Positions 27,619 to 38,021 are shown, counted from the stretch's first letter. The stretch is 64,000 bases of DNA from Stenotrophomonas pavanii (GCF_900101175.1 NZ_FNFQ01000005.1:212530-276529); one strand, 5' to 3'. Numbers and translations: made by a program. Notes: generated by a model not told the origin, from the sequence alone.

Positions 27619-29046
27619 TTACTTCGCGATCAGTGCGTGGCGGCGGCTGTACAGGAAGTACAGCACCAGGCCGGCCACGTTCCACAGCAGGAAGTACAAC
27701 TGCGTGGTGTGCGGCAGGCTGATGAACAGGTAGATGCAGCCCAGCGCGGCCAGCGGCCCGACCACGAAGGCCAGCGGTGTGCGGAAGGTTCGCTCGCGGT
27801 TCGGCTCGCGCAGGCGCAGCACCACCAGGCAGATACCCACCGCAGTGAACGCGGCCAGGGTACCGGCATTGGCCAGCGCGGCGATCTCGTCCAGGCGGGC
27901 CACGCCGGCCAGCGCCGACACCACCACGGCGGTGAACAGCGTGGTCGCCACCGGCGTGCCGGTGCGCGCATTGACCTTGGACAGGCCACGCGGCAGCAGG
28001 CCATCGCGGCTCATCACGAAGAAGATGCGGCTCTGGCCGTACAGGAAGGCCAGCAGCACGGTCGGCAGCGCGATGATCGCGATCACGCCAATCACCATTG
28101 CGGCAGTCGGATGGCCGAGCTGGCGCATGATCAGCGCCAGCGGTTCGGCGCTGTGGCCGAACACCGCGTAGCTCATCGCACCCACTGCCGCCAGCGCCAC
28201 CAGCACGTAGACGATGGTGCAGCCGATCATCGACCCGATGATGCCGATCGACAGGTCGCGGCCGGGGTTCTTGGTTTCCTCGGCGGCGGTGGAGATCGCA
28301 TCGAAGCCGTAGAAGGCGAAGAAGATGATCGCCGCTGCCGCCATCACGCCGTGCTCGACCCCGTCAGGGCCCATCGACTTGGCAAAGCCATACGGCATGA
28401 ACGGCTGCAGGTTGGCGCTGTCGAACGCAGGCAGGGCCACGGCCACGAAGATCGCCAGCGCGATCAGCTTGAACACCACCAGGATCGCATTGAGCGTGGC
28501 GCTCTCCTTGGTGCCGGCCATCAGCATGCCGGCTACCAGCCAGGTGATGATGATCGCCGGCAGATTGATCATGCCGCCTTCCACGTGCGGGCCGGCCGCC
28601 AGCCAGGCCGGCAGGTGCACGTTCCAGCCGAACTGGGTGTGCACCCATTCGAGGAAGCCGACGAAGTAGCCGGACCAGCCCACCGCCACCGTACTCACCA
28701 CCAGCGAGTACTCCAGGATCAGGCTCCAGCCCACCACCCAGGCGAACACCTCGCCGAGCGCACTGTAGCTGTAGGTGTAGGCGCTGCCGGCGGCCGGCAT
28801 CATCGTCGACAGCTCGGCATAGGACAGCGCCGCACAGGCGCAGACCGCACCGGCGATAGCGAAGGAAATCAGCACGGCCGGGCCGGCCAGGTTGGCGCCG
28901 ACGCCGATCAGCGTGTAGATGCCGGTACCGACGATGGCACCGATGCCCAGCGCGATCAGGTGCGGCCAGCTGAGCGTCGGGATCAGGCGCCTGCCGGCTT
29001 CGTGGACGGTGACGGAATCTAGGGACTTGCGCCGGAACAGGGACAT
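27619..29046 (-). CDS. Amino-acid permease of the APC superfamily (cationic amino acid type)
   Basis: Inner-membrane amino-acid transporter. The start at 29046 (MSLFRRKSLDSVTVHEAG) has GAGG about 7 bases upstream and yields 475 residues with about 12 membrane helices. Helix 1 carries the substrate-binding GIGAIVGTGIYTLIG. FFAFYGFDAISTAAEETKNPGRDLSIGI marks helix 6. The sequence resembles the CAT subgroup (YfnA, MhpT-like) that moves basic or branched amino acids. The precise substrate is not evident. Confidence 0.88.
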   Translation of the reverse strand: MSLFRRKSLDSVTVHEAGRRLIPTLSWPHLIALGIGAIVGTGIYTLIGVGANLAGPAVLISFAIAGAVCACAALSYAELSTMMPAAGSAYTYSYSALGEVFAWVVGWSLILEYSLVVSTVAVGWSGYFVGFLEWVHTQFGWNVHLPAWLAAGPHVEGGMINLPAIIITWLVAGMLMAGTKESATLNAILVVFKLIALAIFVAVALPAFDSANLQPFMPYGFAKSMGPDGVEHGVMAAAAIIFFAFYGFDAISTAAEETKNPGRDLSIGIIGSMIGCTIVYVLVALAAVGAMSYAVFGHSAEPLALIMRQLGHPTAAMVIGVIAIIALPTVLLAFLYGQSRIFFVMSRDGLLPRGLSKVNARTGTPVATTLFTAVVVSALAGVARLDEIAALANAGTLAAFTAVGICLVVLRLREPNRERTFRTPLAFVVGPLAALGCIYLFISLPHTTQLYFLLWNVAGLVLYFLYSRRHALIAK

Positions 29047-29210
29047 GCAGGCCTCGGAAGGGGTGACTGAGAACGACAAGTTCCCGAGTGTGACCGAACG
29101 CAGCGCAGCATTGCCACTGACGGGGGTCATACCCGACGCGCCGCGCGCTGCACCGCGATCAGGCTGCCGGAATCGGCATAAAGCAGGCCCGACCCCCGCG
29201 CCGAGCGACG

Positions 29211-29624
29211 TCAGGGCAGGGCGGGCCAGTGGCAGCCGTCTTCCTGCCAGGCCTCGACGTCATCGTGGAAAGAGGTCCTGCGCCCGTCACGGGCACGCTC
29301 ATAGCTCAGGTCCAGCACCAGCGCGCCCTGGGTACTCAGCAGGTAACGGCCGTTGAGGCGGCCGTCGATGCGCTCTTCCCACACGCTGTCGAACTGGTAG
29401 GGACGATCCTCTGCCAGCACCGTGGTCTCCATCGAGACCCGGCGCAGGGGCAGGCGCCCGCGCTGGCCGGCGTAGCGCACGTCGGCCACGCCGTCATCCA
29501 GCCAGCGCCATTCCAGGTGGATGCTGTCGTTGCGGCCGCCCGTCAGGCAGCGATGGTCCTGTACGGTGGCGCCAGAGGCGCCGGCGAACAGCAGGGTCAG
29601 GGCGAAGCCGGTCAGGCGGACCAT
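29211..29624 (-). CDS. Small secreted protein of unknown function
   Basis: A 137-residue protein with a signal peptide (MVRLTGFALTLLFAGASGA). A beta-rich sequence follows with two cysteines, in HRCLTGG and EDGCHWP near the two ends, which could form a disulfide. The gene has the codon bias of its neighbours, which supports real coding. I do not recognise a family. It lies between the permease and the aldo/keto reductase genes on the same strand. Confidence 0.6.
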   Translation of the reverse strand: MVRLTGFALTLLFAGASGATVQDHRCLTGGRNDSIHLEWRWLDDGVADVRYAGQRGRLPLRRVSMETTVLAEDRPYQFDSVWEERIDGRLNGRYLLSTQGALVLDLSYERARDGRRTSFHDDVEAWQEDGCHWPALP

Positions 29625-29681
29625 CCACGCGCATCCATTGCAGAAGGGGGGCCAGCATAGCCCGCCCTGCCTGCCATGCCC

Positions 29682-30752
<1,071 letters not shown>

Positions 30753-30843
30753 GCGGGGTCTCACAGGAAGGCGGCGGTACCGCCGGGAGGCACAGCATCG
30801 GCCGACCGTTCCTGTGGATAAACTGGATGGCACCGGACTCACC

Positions 30844-31776
30844 ATGAAGAGTGGCTTCACAATGGATCCCTCCGCACCGTTGTCGGCGGTGGTCGCCTTC
30901 GTTCACGTCGCCGACCATGCCAGCTTCACCCGCGCCGCAGATGCGCTGGGCATCTCCACCTCGGCACTGTCGCAGAGCGTGCGCGCGCTGGAGGCGCGGA
31001 TGGGCGTGCGCCTGCTGCAACGGACCACGCGCCGGGTCGGCCTGACCGAACACGGTGCGCGCTTCCTTGAACGGGTGCGGGGCGGACTGGAGCAGATCGA
31101 TTCGGCGTTCGCCGACCTCGACAGCGCGCGTGCGGTTCCGGCCGGGAAGCTGCGCATCACCCTTCCACGCATCGTGGCCGAGCGCCGGGTGCTGCCGGCA
31201 CTGCCTTCGTTCCTGGCGCGCTATCCACAGGTGGACGTGGAGCTGTGCGTGGAGCCGGCGTTGACCGATCTGGTGGCCGAAGGCTTCGACGCGGGTATCC
31301 GCCTTGGCGAGTCGCTGGCGCGCGGCATGATCGCAGTGCCGATCGGACCGCCGGAGCGGCAGGTGGTGGTGGCCACGCCCGGCTACTTCGCGCAGCACGG
31401 CATTCCGGCCAGCCCGCACGAACTGCAGGGCCATGCATGCATCGTCCACCGCCGCGCCAACGGCCGGCTGATGCCCTGGGAGTTCAGCCGCGATGACCAT
31501 GACCTGGAGGTCGAGGTCAACGGCCGGCTGGTGTTCAACGATGCCGAGCTGGCCCACGGCGCCGTGCTGGCCGGGCTCGGCATGGCGCAGGGGTTCGCGT
31601 CACTGGTGGCCGATGACCTGGCATCCGGGCGCCTGCAGGCGGTGCTGCAGGACTGGCAACCGCCGTTCCCCGGCTTCCACCTGTATTACCCCGCGCGCGA
31701 GCACATGGCACCGAAGCTGCGGGTGTTCATCGACCATCTGCGCGCAGGACTGCACGGCGGGACGGGGCCCACCTAG
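30844..31776 (+). CDS. LysR-type transcriptional regulator, divergent to the aldo/keto reductase
   Basis: DNA-binding regulator with an N-terminal winged helix (AVVAFVHVADHASFTRAADALGI, then SALSQSVRALEARMGVRLL) and a C-terminal effector domain (about 95-305). Starts at 30844 (MKSGFTM) or 30862 (MDPSAPL) are both possible; the former is listed. It is about 310 residues. The 91-base gap it shares with the reductase gene is the expected binding site. Effector unknown. Confidence 0.87.
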   Translation: MKSGFTMDPSAPLSAVVAFVHVADHASFTRAADALGISTSALSQSVRALEARMGVRLLQRTTRRVGLTEHGARFLERVRGGLEQIDSAFADLDSARAVPAGKLRITLPRIVAERRVLPALPSFLARYPQVDVELCVEPALTDLVAEGFDAGIRLGESLARGMIAVPIGPPERQVVVATPGYFAQHGIPASPHELQGHACIVHRRANGRLMPWEFSRDDHDLEVEVNGRLVFNDAELAHGAVLAGLGMAQGFASLVADDLASGRLQAVLQDWQPPFPGFHLYYPAREHMAPKLRVFIDHLRAGLHGGTGPT

Positions 31777-31806
31777 GCCGGCAGGCGTAGCGTCGAGCCT
31801 GCGCTG

Positions 31807-32436
31807 TCAGCCGTTCAGCCCCAGACGGATGCCGAACCCGACCAGGAACAGGCCGGCCACGCGGCGCAGCGCATCGCTGATCCGCGGGTGCTGGATCAGC
31901 CGGCGACGGGCCAGGTTGCCCACGCCGATCAGCATCGAGCAGTAGGCGATGCTGACCACCAGGATGATGCCGGCCAGCGCGGCGAAGGTGGCGATGCCCT
32001 GGTGCGCCTTCGGATCGATGAACAACGGCAGGAACGCCATGTAGAACAGGATCGCCTTCGGGTTGAGCAGGCTGACCAGGATCGCCTGCTGGAAGTAGCG
32101 GCCCGGCTGCATGCGGATCGGGCCGGCATCACTGCCCTCGTGCTTCGGCGTGCGCAGCAGGCCGATGCCGACCCACACCAGGTAGGCCGCACCCAGGTAC
32201 TGCACGGCGTGGAACACCAGCGGGTTGGCCTTGAGCAGCGCAGCCACGCCGGCCAGCGCCAGCCACATCAGGATCTGGTCACCGACCAGCAGGCCGGCCA
32301 GTGCGGTGTAGCCGCCGCGCACGCCGCCACGGCCGGTGGCGGTCAGCAGGGTGAAGGTACCGGGACCGGGCAGGGCGAGAAACACCAGCACGGCGACCAG
32401 AAACGTCCACAGGTCCTGGATGCCCATCCACGGCAT
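31807..32436 (-). CDS. LysE/RhtB-family amino-acid exporter
   Basis: A 209-residue membrane protein with about six helices. It has the family start FLALPGPGTFTLLTATGRG followed by G...RGGYTALAGLLVGD, and later LLNPKAILFYMAFLPLFID. These proteins export amino acids or homoserine lactones. An ATG three codons in (MGIQDLW) may be the true start. It is followed by a spacer with a few inverted bases and then intergenic DNA of the LysR gene on the other side. The LysR gene (32452-33423) is 15 bases upstream on the same strand, so the two may be co-transcribed. Confidence 0.87.
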   Translation of the reverse strand: MPWMGIQDLWTFLVAVLVFLALPGPGTFTLLTATGRGGVRGGYTALAGLLVGDQILMWLALAGVAALLKANPLVFHAVQYLGAAYLVWVGIGLLRTPKHEGSDAGPIRMQPGRYFQQAILVSLLNPKAILFYMAFLPLFIDPKAHQGIATFAALAGIILVVSIAYCSMLIGVGNLARRRLIQHPRISDALRRVAGLFLVGFGIRLGLNG

Positions 32437-32451
32437 GGCGGTGCGCTCTTG

Positions 32452-33423
32452 TTACGGGGGGCCGCCATTGTCGGCCAGCGCCCCCGCAGGCGACAGGGGG
32501 CCGGTGGGGCCAACCGGCATCCCAGACAGCAACGGTTGCAGGTGCTGGCGCAGCTGCGCATGCAGCTGCCTTACCGCGGGCGAGAACTGCTTGCGGTGCG
32601 GGCACACCAGCTGCAATGGGATGCTGCTGCCAACGCCGTCCAGCAACACCTGCAGGCGCCCGGCCAGCACGTCCTCGCGCAGGTCCAGCCAGGACTTGTA
32701 GGTGATGCCTTCACCGGCCACGGCCCAGCGCCGCACCACGTCGGCGTCGTCGCAGACCAGCGGGCCGCGCACGGGGATCACGGCGCGGCGTCCCTCCACC
32801 TCGAACGACCAGCGATCGTAGGCGCGGCCACTGAGCTGGTAGACCAGGCAGTCGTGCTCGCGCAGCTCATCCAGCCGCGTGGGCATGCCGCGCCGCTGCA
32901 GGTAGCCGGGCGAGGCGGCCAGCACGCGCCGGTTGCCTTCCAGCAGGGGCAGGGCCACGTAGTTGGCATCGTCGAAGTGGCCGATGCGGATGGCCACGTC
33001 GACCGGGTCGCGGAACACATCGGCCACTTCGTCGGACAGGCGCAGATGCAGGCGCAGCCGCGGGTGCGCCGCGCGGAACGCGCTCAGCCAGGGCAGCAGC
33101 AGGTTGCGGCCGAAGTCCGACGGCGCCGACAGTTGCAGGGTGCCATGCAGCTCGGTGTCCTCGCCCTGTACGCGGGCCTGGCCCTCGCGCAGGGTGGCCA
33201 GCACCTCCTGCGCATACGGCAGGTACAGCGCGCCCTCGCCGGTCAGGCGCAGGCTGCGGGTGGTGCGCACGAACAGGCGCAGGTCCAGCTCACGTTCCAG
33301 CCGCGCCACCGCCGCGGCAACCTGGCCGGGCAGCAGGTCGGCCTCGCGGGCGGCCTGCGAGAAGCTGCCCAGCGCGGCGGTACGAACGAACAGCTGCAGG
33401 TCGTCGAAGCGGATCATTTTCAT
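32452..33423 (-). CDS. LysR-type transcriptional regulator, divergent to the alcohol dehydrogenase
   Basis: A winged-helix regulator (MKMIRFDDLQLFVRTAALGS, with FSQAAREADLLPGQVAAAVARLE as the recognition region) plus a periplasmic-binding-like effector domain. It is 323 residues and the start at 33423 is typical. It diverges from an oxidoreductase gene 91 bases away, which it probably controls. The exporter gene lies 15 bases downstream on the same strand. Effector unknown. Confidence 0.87.
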   Translation of the reverse strand: MKMIRFDDLQLFVRTAALGSFSQAAREADLLPGQVAAAVARLERELDLRLFVRTTRSLRLTGEGALYLPYAQEVLATLREGQARVQGEDTELHGTLQLSAPSDFGRNLLLPWLSAFRAAHPRLRLHLRLSDEVADVFRDPVDVAIRIGHFDDANYVALPLLEGNRRVLAASPGYLQRRGMPTRLDELREHDCLVYQLSGRAYDRWSFEVEGRRAVIPVRGPLVCDDADVVRRWAVAGEGITYKSWLDLREDVLAGRLQVLLDGVGSSIPLQLVCPHRKQFSPAVRQLHAQLRQHLQPLLSGMPVGPTGPLSPAGALADNGGPP

Positions 33424-33514
33424 TGCTGGAGTGAAAGTCCTGCCCGATTCTGCGCCTTTCTGCCGGCGCGCGCGCGGCGCAACCTGTCGCCTCCTTCCCC
33501 ACTGGACCGTTGCC

Positions 33515-34522
33515 ATGCGCGCCATTGCCTACACCCACGCCGGCCTGCCGATCGATGATCCGCAGGCCCTGATCGATATTGAACTGGACCTGCCGCAGCC
33601 CGGCCCGCGCGACCTGCGGGTGGCGGTGCGCGCGGTGGCGGTGAACCCGGTCGACACCAAGGTCCGCCGCGGCGTGGCCACCGACGGCCCGCGCGTGCTG
33701 GGCTGGGATGCGGTCGGCATCGTCGACGCGGTGGGCAGCGAGGTGACCCTGTTCCAGCCCGGTGACGCGGTCTACTACGCCGGCGTCATCGATCGCCCGG
33801 GCAGCAACGCCGAGTACCAGCTGGTGGATGAGCGCAGCGTCGGCCGCAAGCCGGCCAGCCTCGACGATGCCGCCGCCGCCGCGCTGCCACTGACTGCGAT
33901 CACCGCCTGGGAGCTGCTGTTCGACCGCCTGCGCATCCCCGAGGGCGGTGGCGAAGGCCAGACCCTGCTGGTGATCGGTGCTGCCGGCGGTGTCGGCTCG
34001 ATCCTGGTGCAGCTGGCGCGGAAGCTGACCCGGCTGACCGTGATCGGCACCGCGTCGCGCCCGGAGACCCAGGACTGGGTGTATGCGATGGGCGCCCATC
34101 ATGTGATCGACCACCGCCTGCCGCTGGCCGAGGGCCTGGCGCGGCTGGGCATCAGCGAGGTGCAGCACGTGGCCAGCCTGACCCATTCCGACCAGCACTA
34201 CGCGCAGATCGTGGAACTGCTGGCGCCGCAGGGACAGTTCGGCCTGATCGATGACCCGGGCCAGGTGGACGTGATGGCGCTCAAGCGCAAGGCACTGTCG
34301 CTGCACTGGGAGTCGATGTTCACCCGGCCGCTGTACCGCACCGCCGACATGCAGCGCCAGCACGACCTGTTGAACCGGGTGGCCGAGCTGGTCGATACCG
34401 GCGTGCTGCAGACCACCCTGGGCGAACATTTCGGGCGCATCGACGCGGCCAACCTGCGGCGCGCCCACGCGCTGCTGGAAAGCCACCGCGCCAAGGGCAA
34501 GATCGTGCTGGAAGGCTGGTAA
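33515..34522 (+). CDS. Zinc-type alcohol dehydrogenase-like quinone oxidoreductase
   Basis: Medium-chain dehydrogenase/reductase of the quinone-oxidoreductase branch (ZADH group). The 335-residue protein has VAVNPVDTKVRRG, GWDAVGIVDAVGSEV, the NADPH-binding VIGAAGGVGSILVQLAR (about 151-167) and a C-terminal HRAKGKIVL. The catalytic-zinc Cys/His set of true alcohol dehydrogenases is not evident, so it is probably a zinc-free NADPH:quinone or enone reductase. It diverges from a LysR gene. Confidence 0.88.
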   Translation: MRAIAYTHAGLPIDDPQALIDIELDLPQPGPRDLRVAVRAVAVNPVDTKVRRGVATDGPRVLGWDAVGIVDAVGSEVTLFQPGDAVYYAGVIDRPGSNAEYQLVDERSVGRKPASLDDAAAAALPLTAITAWELLFDRLRIPEGGGEGQTLLVIGAAGGVGSILVQLARKLTRLTVIGTASRPETQDWVYAMGAHHVIDHRLPLAEGLARLGISEVQHVASLTHSDQHYAQIVELLAPQGQFGLIDDPGQVDVMALKRKALSLHWESMFTRPLYRTADMQRQHDLLNRVAELVDTGVLQTTLGEHFGRIDAANLRRAHALLESHRAKGKIVLEGW

Positions 34523-34545
34523 GGCCGGGTCGTTCCCGCGCCCTT

Positions 34546-34585
34546 GGGGTCAGATTTCTTTCCGCCCGGGAAAGGATCTGACCCC
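34546..34585. repeat. Palindromic GGGTCAGA-type repeat
   Basis: GGGGTCAGATTTCTTTCC and GGAAAGGATCTGACCCC arms, imperfect, in the 67 bases between the convergent dehydrogenase and GST genes. It ends 4 bases from the GST stop. Confidence 0.78.
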
Positions 34586-34589
34586 TGCC

Positions 34590-35192
34590 TCAGGCCACGC
34601 CGTTGTCGACGTGTTCGGCGAAACCGGGCTGCTGGCGCAGGCGCTCGAACCAGGCGCCCACGTGTGCCAGCGCCGGCGTGTGGCCCGGTGTGCTGCGCCA
34701 GCGCTGGGTCGACAGCCCAAGCACGATGTCGGCGAGGGTGAAGGTGCTGCCAGCGGCGTAGCCGCCAGCGGCCAGCTGGGCATCAAGCACGCCCATCAAG
34801 CGGTTCCACTGGGCCAGGCTGGCCTCGGCGCGGGCATCGTCCGGGTAGTCCGGATGCTGGCGCACGCGTGCCATGAACACGTGCCGCCAGGCACTGTTGA
34901 GGTCGCTGGCCTGCCAGTCCATCCACTGCTCGACCCGCGCACGACCCTGTGCCGTGCGGGGCAGCAGGTCGTCACGGCCCGCGCGGGACGCCAGGTAGCG
35001 GCAGATGCTGTTGGACTCCCACAGCACGAACTCGCCATCACGCAGGACCGGCACCTGCCGGTTCGGGTTCAGGGTGGCCAGCAGGTCCGCGGGTGGCGCA
35101 GGCTCGTGGTGCAGGGGCAGGTCGAGGCCGGCACACAGCCAGAGCACCTTGCGCACGTTGATGGAGGTGGGCTTTCCGTACAGGGCAAGCAT
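34590..35192 (-). CDS. Glutathione S-transferase family protein
   Basis: A 200-residue GST. The thioredoxin-like N-terminal domain (MLALYGKPTSINVRKVLW) has the glutathione-binding NRQVPVLRDGEFVLWESNSIC near residues 44-64. The helical C-terminal domain includes FTLADIVLG. The start at 35192 is chosen from this N-terminus; the frame stays open far upstream, opposite rmuC, but that part is not coding. Substrate unknown. Confidence 0.9.
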   Translation of the reverse strand: MLALYGKPTSINVRKVLWLCAGLDLPLHHEPAPPADLLATLNPNRQVPVLRDGEFVLWESNSICRYLASRAGRDDLLPRTAQGRARVEQWMDWQASDLNSAWRHVFMARVRQHPDYPDDARAEASLAQWNRLMGVLDAQLAAGGYAAGSTFTLADIVLGLSTQRWRSTPGHTPALAHVGAWFERLRQQPGFAEHVDNGVA

Positions 35193-35237
35193 GGTCCTGG
35201 CGCAGCAGTTGAGACTGGGCAAGCCTACACTTGCCGC

Positions 35238-36788
35238 ATGCAAACCGAATCCCTGCTCATTGCCGGCCTGCTGTTGGCCGTGCTCATCCTGCAACTGGTC
35301 GCCCTGCTGCGCCGCCCCCCGCATGACCGCCTGGAACAGGCGGTGCGCGAGGAGGCACGGTCCGGGCGCAGCGAGCTGCGCGAACAGCTCGATGGCTTCG
35401 CCCGCGCGCTGACCGATCTGTCCACCCGTACCGACCAGCGCCTGGACCTGCTGCGCGAAGCGCTGGGCGAAGATGCGCGCAAGGCGCGTGCCGAGGCTGC
35501 CGACAGCCAGCAGCGCGGCGCCGCGCTGACGGGACAGCGCCTGCAGGAGCTGCGGGGCCAGCTGGAGGCCTTCGGCCAGCAGCAGGAGGCGCGCATCCAT
35601 GCGTTTGGCCAGCAGCTGCAGGAACTCACCGGACGTACCGATACCCAGCTGGGTGCGTTGCGCCAGACCCTGGTCGATGACGCACGCAAGGGCCGCGAGG
35701 AAGGCGCGCAGTCGCAGCAGCGCCTGACCGAAAGCCTCGGCCTGCGCCTGCAGGAGCTGACCCAGCGCAACGAACAGCGCATCGCCGAGATGCGCGCCAC
35801 GCTGGAAGAGCAGCTGCGCGCGCTGCAGAACGACAACGCGCAGAAGCTGGAGCAGATGCGCCATACCGTGGACGAGAAGCTGCAGTCCACGCTGGAGACG
35901 CGCCTGGGCAATTCCTTCAAGCTTGTCTCCGAGCGCCTGGAACAGGTGCAGCGTGGCCTCGGCGAGATGCAGCAGCTGGCCACCGGCGTCGGCGACCTCA
36001 AGCGCGTGCTGACCAACGTCAAGAACCGCGGCAGCTGGGGCGAAGTGCAGCTGGAGAACATCCTTGAGCAGACACTCACCCAGGAGCAGTACGCACGTGC
36101 GGTGAAGGTGCGGCCGGACAGCGGCGAGATGGTCGACATCGCGGTACGCCTGCCGGGACGCAGCAGCGGCGATACCCCGGTGTGGCTGCCGATCGACTCC
36201 AAGTTCCCGCGCGAGGACTACGAGCGCCTGCTGGACGCGCAGGAGCAGGGCGACGCCGAGGGCGTGCGCCTGCAGGGCATCCAGCTCGAGCGCGCGGTGC
36301 GCGTGCAGGCCAAGTCGATCTGCGACAAGTACATCGCACCCCCGCATACCACTGATTTCGCAGTGATGTTCCTGCCTACCGAAGGGCTGTACGCCGAAGT
36401 GATCCGGCGCCCGGGACTGGTCGATCTGCTGCAGCGCGAGCACCGCGTGGTCGTGGCCGGGCCGACCACGGTCACCGCGCTGCTCAACAGCCTGCAGATG
36501 GGGTTCCGCACGCTGGCCATCGAGCAGCGCTCCAGCGAGGTATGGAGCCTGCTGGGCGCAGTGAAGAGCGAGTTCGGCAAGTTCGCCGGCATCCTGGAGA
36601 AGGCCGAGAAGCAGATCACCACCGTCGGGCGCAGCATCGGCGAGGCCAGCCGCAAGACGCGCACCATCGAACGGCGCCTGCGGGGTGTCGAGTCGCTGGC
36701 TGCCGAGCAGGCCCAGTCGCTGCTGGGCGACCTGGCCGAGGGAGATGCCACGGCCGAGGAAGAGGCGAGCGACGGCGAGGAGACCTGA
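35238..36788 (+). CDS. rmuC: RmuC-family DNA recombination protein
   Basis: Limits DNA inversion at short inverted repeats in E. coli; predicted nuclease-like fold. The 516-residue protein has an N-terminal membrane helix (LLIAGLLLAVLILQLVALL), a long coiled coil (about 35-235) and the RmuC domain (about 255-460). Family motifs are NVKNRGSWGEVQLENILEQ, LPIDSKFPREDYERLL, FLPTEGLYAEV and AGPTTVTALLNSLQMG. The start at 35238 (MQTESLLIAG) is clear. It is divergent from the GST gene with 45 bases between. Confidence 0.93.
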   Translation: MQTESLLIAGLLLAVLILQLVALLRRPPHDRLEQAVREEARSGRSELREQLDGFARALTDLSTRTDQRLDLLREALGEDARKARAEAADSQQRGAALTGQRLQELRGQLEAFGQQQEARIHAFGQQLQELTGRTDTQLGALRQTLVDDARKGREEGAQSQQRLTESLGLRLQELTQRNEQRIAEMRATLEEQLRALQNDNAQKLEQMRHTVDEKLQSTLETRLGNSFKLVSERLEQVQRGLGEMQQLATGVGDLKRVLTNVKNRGSWGEVQLENILEQTLTQEQYARAVKVRPDSGEMVDIAVRLPGRSSGDTPVWLPIDSKFPREDYERLLDAQEQGDAEGVRLQGIQLERAVRVQAKSICDKYIAPPHTTDFAVMFLPTEGLYAEVIRRPGLVDLLQREHRVVVAGPTTVTALLNSLQMGFRTLAIEQRSSEVWSLLGAVKSEFGKFAGILEKAEKQITTVGRSIGEASRKTRTIERRLRGVESLAAEQAQSLLGDLAEGDATAEEEASDGEET

Positions 36789-36858
36789 CCGGCGCCGACA
36801 CGCCGCCTGCATCGCCGATGCGTATGCTGGCGGCCTGCCCGCCTGATCCGGTACCACG

Positions 36859-37254
36859 ATGCGCCTGCCCCTTTGCACCAGCCTTGTCCTGACCGCACTG
36901 CTTGCTGCCTGCAGCAGCGCGCCACCGAGCGTGGACACGACCGCGCAGGCCACGGCCACCAGCCCTGAAGCCGCCGAGGCCTATCGCGAAGCGCGCGACG
37001 TCGACTGCCAGGCTGCCGGTGGCACCCTGCAGCGGCTCGGCCGGTTGCAGCGCGAGCAGTGCGTGATTCCCTATGCCGATGCCGGCAAGGCCTGCAGCCG
37101 CAAGAGCGACTGCATCGGCCAGTGCCTGGCGACGGGCGAGGGGGTGGCCGGCGTCGTGGCGACAGGCACCTGCCAGCGTGATGCCAGCCAGAACTTCGGT
37201 TGCCGCCAGCGCATCGACGACGGCAAGGCGCAGGGCACGCTCTGCGTGGACTGA
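36859..37254 (+). CDS. Small cysteine-rich lipoprotein of unknown function
   Basis: A 131-residue protein with a lipoprotein signal (MRLPLCTSLVLTALLAAC, lipobox LAAC). The mature part has eight cysteines (residues from about 50 on), in segments such as VDCQAAGG, KACSRKSDCIGQCL and NFGCRQRID. These suggest four disulfides in the periplasm. I do not recognise the family. It follows rmuC by 70 bases on the same strand. Confidence 0.7.
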   Translation: MRLPLCTSLVLTALLAACSSAPPSVDTTAQATATSPEAAEAYREARDVDCQAAGGTLQRLGRLQREQCVIPYADAGKACSRKSDCIGQCLATGEGVAGVVATGTCQRDASQNFGCRQRIDDGKAQGTLCVD

Positions 37255-37260
37255 TCCTCG

Positions 37261-37331
37261 CGCCGGCCGCTGGCCGGCAGCCTCATGAACCCGTGCGAAC
37301 GGTCGCACGATTCCCGGCCAGCAGCCGGCAC
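37261..37331. repeat. Paired GCCGGC REP elements (BIME-like)
   Basis: GCCGGCCGCTGGCCGGCAG and GGCCAGCAGCCGGC in opposite orientation, separated by about 36 bases holding an inner GTGCGA/TCGCAC hairpin. Located between the lipoprotein gene and glutathione peroxidase. Confidence 0.8.
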
Positions 37332-37391
37332 GACCGGCATCGCGCAGCGCTATGCTGGTCGGCCATTTCCCGACGTAGCCGGAGCCCCCGC

Positions 37392-37937
37392 GTGAGTACC
37401 CCGATCCAGGACATTCCCCTCACCACCATCGACGGCCAGCCGTCCTCGCTTGCCGACTACCAGGGCAAGGTGCTGCTGCTGGTCAACGTCGCCTCCAAGT
37501 GCGGCCTGACCCCGCAGTACGAAGGCCTGCAGGCGCTGTATTCAGAAAAGCACGCCCAGGGCCTGGAAGTGCTGGGCTTCCCCGCCAACAACTTCCTCGG
37601 CCAGGAGCCGGGCAGCGAGGCCGAGATCCAGCAGTTCTGCCAGCTCACCTATGACGTCAGCTTCCCGATGTTCTCCAAGATCAGCGTGGCCGGCGAGGAT
37701 ACCCACCCGCTGTACCAGCAGCTGACCGCCGCGCAGCCGCAGTCGATCGGCGAAGGCCCGCTGCGTGAGCGCCTGGCCAGCAAGGAGATCCCGATCCATC
37801 CGGCACCGGCGGTGCTGTGGAACTTCGAGAAGTTCCTGGTCGGCCGTGATGGCAAGGTCGTCGCACGCTTTGCCCCGGACGTGGCCGCCGACGATGCACG
37901 CCTGCGCGAGGCCATCGAGGCCGCGCTGGCGGCCTGA
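37392..37937 (+). CDS. gpx: Glutathione peroxidase family thiol peroxidase
   Basis: Reduces peroxides with thiol donors. The GTG start at 37392 has GGAG 8 bases upstream and gives 181 residues. The catalytic Cys37 in NVASKCGLTPQY is cysteine, not selenocysteine. The Gln of FPANNFLGQEPG and the Trp of LWNFEKFLV complete the catalytic set. The family often uses thioredoxin in bacteria. A terminator follows after 35 bases. Confidence 0.94.
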   Translation: MSTPIQDIPLTTIDGQPSSLADYQGKVLLLVNVASKCGLTPQYEGLQALYSEKHAQGLEVLGFPANNFLGQEPGSEAEIQQFCQLTYDVSFPMFSKISVAGEDTHPLYQQLTAAQPQSIGEGPLRERLASKEIPIHPAPAVLWNFEKFLVGRDGKVVARFAPDVAADDARLREAIEAALAA

Positions 37938-37971
37938 GCAAGGCGTGCCAGCCGCGGTTGGCACCCAGCGG

Positions 37972-38003
37972 AAAAGAAAAACCCCGCCGAGGCGGGGTTT
38001 TTC
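37972..38003. terminator. Bidirectional terminator between gpx and mlaA
   Basis: AAACCCCGCC and GGCGGGGTTT flank GA. T-runs follow the hairpin on both strands, so it serves both gpx (plus) and the mla operon (minus). Confidence 0.88.
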
Positions 38004-38021
38004 ATGCGCCGATGCAGGGCT

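Noticed and set aside
35193..36959. Long in-frame 5' extension of the GST gene
   Set aside because: It runs opposite rmuC. The GST starts naturally at 35192 with a typical N-terminus.
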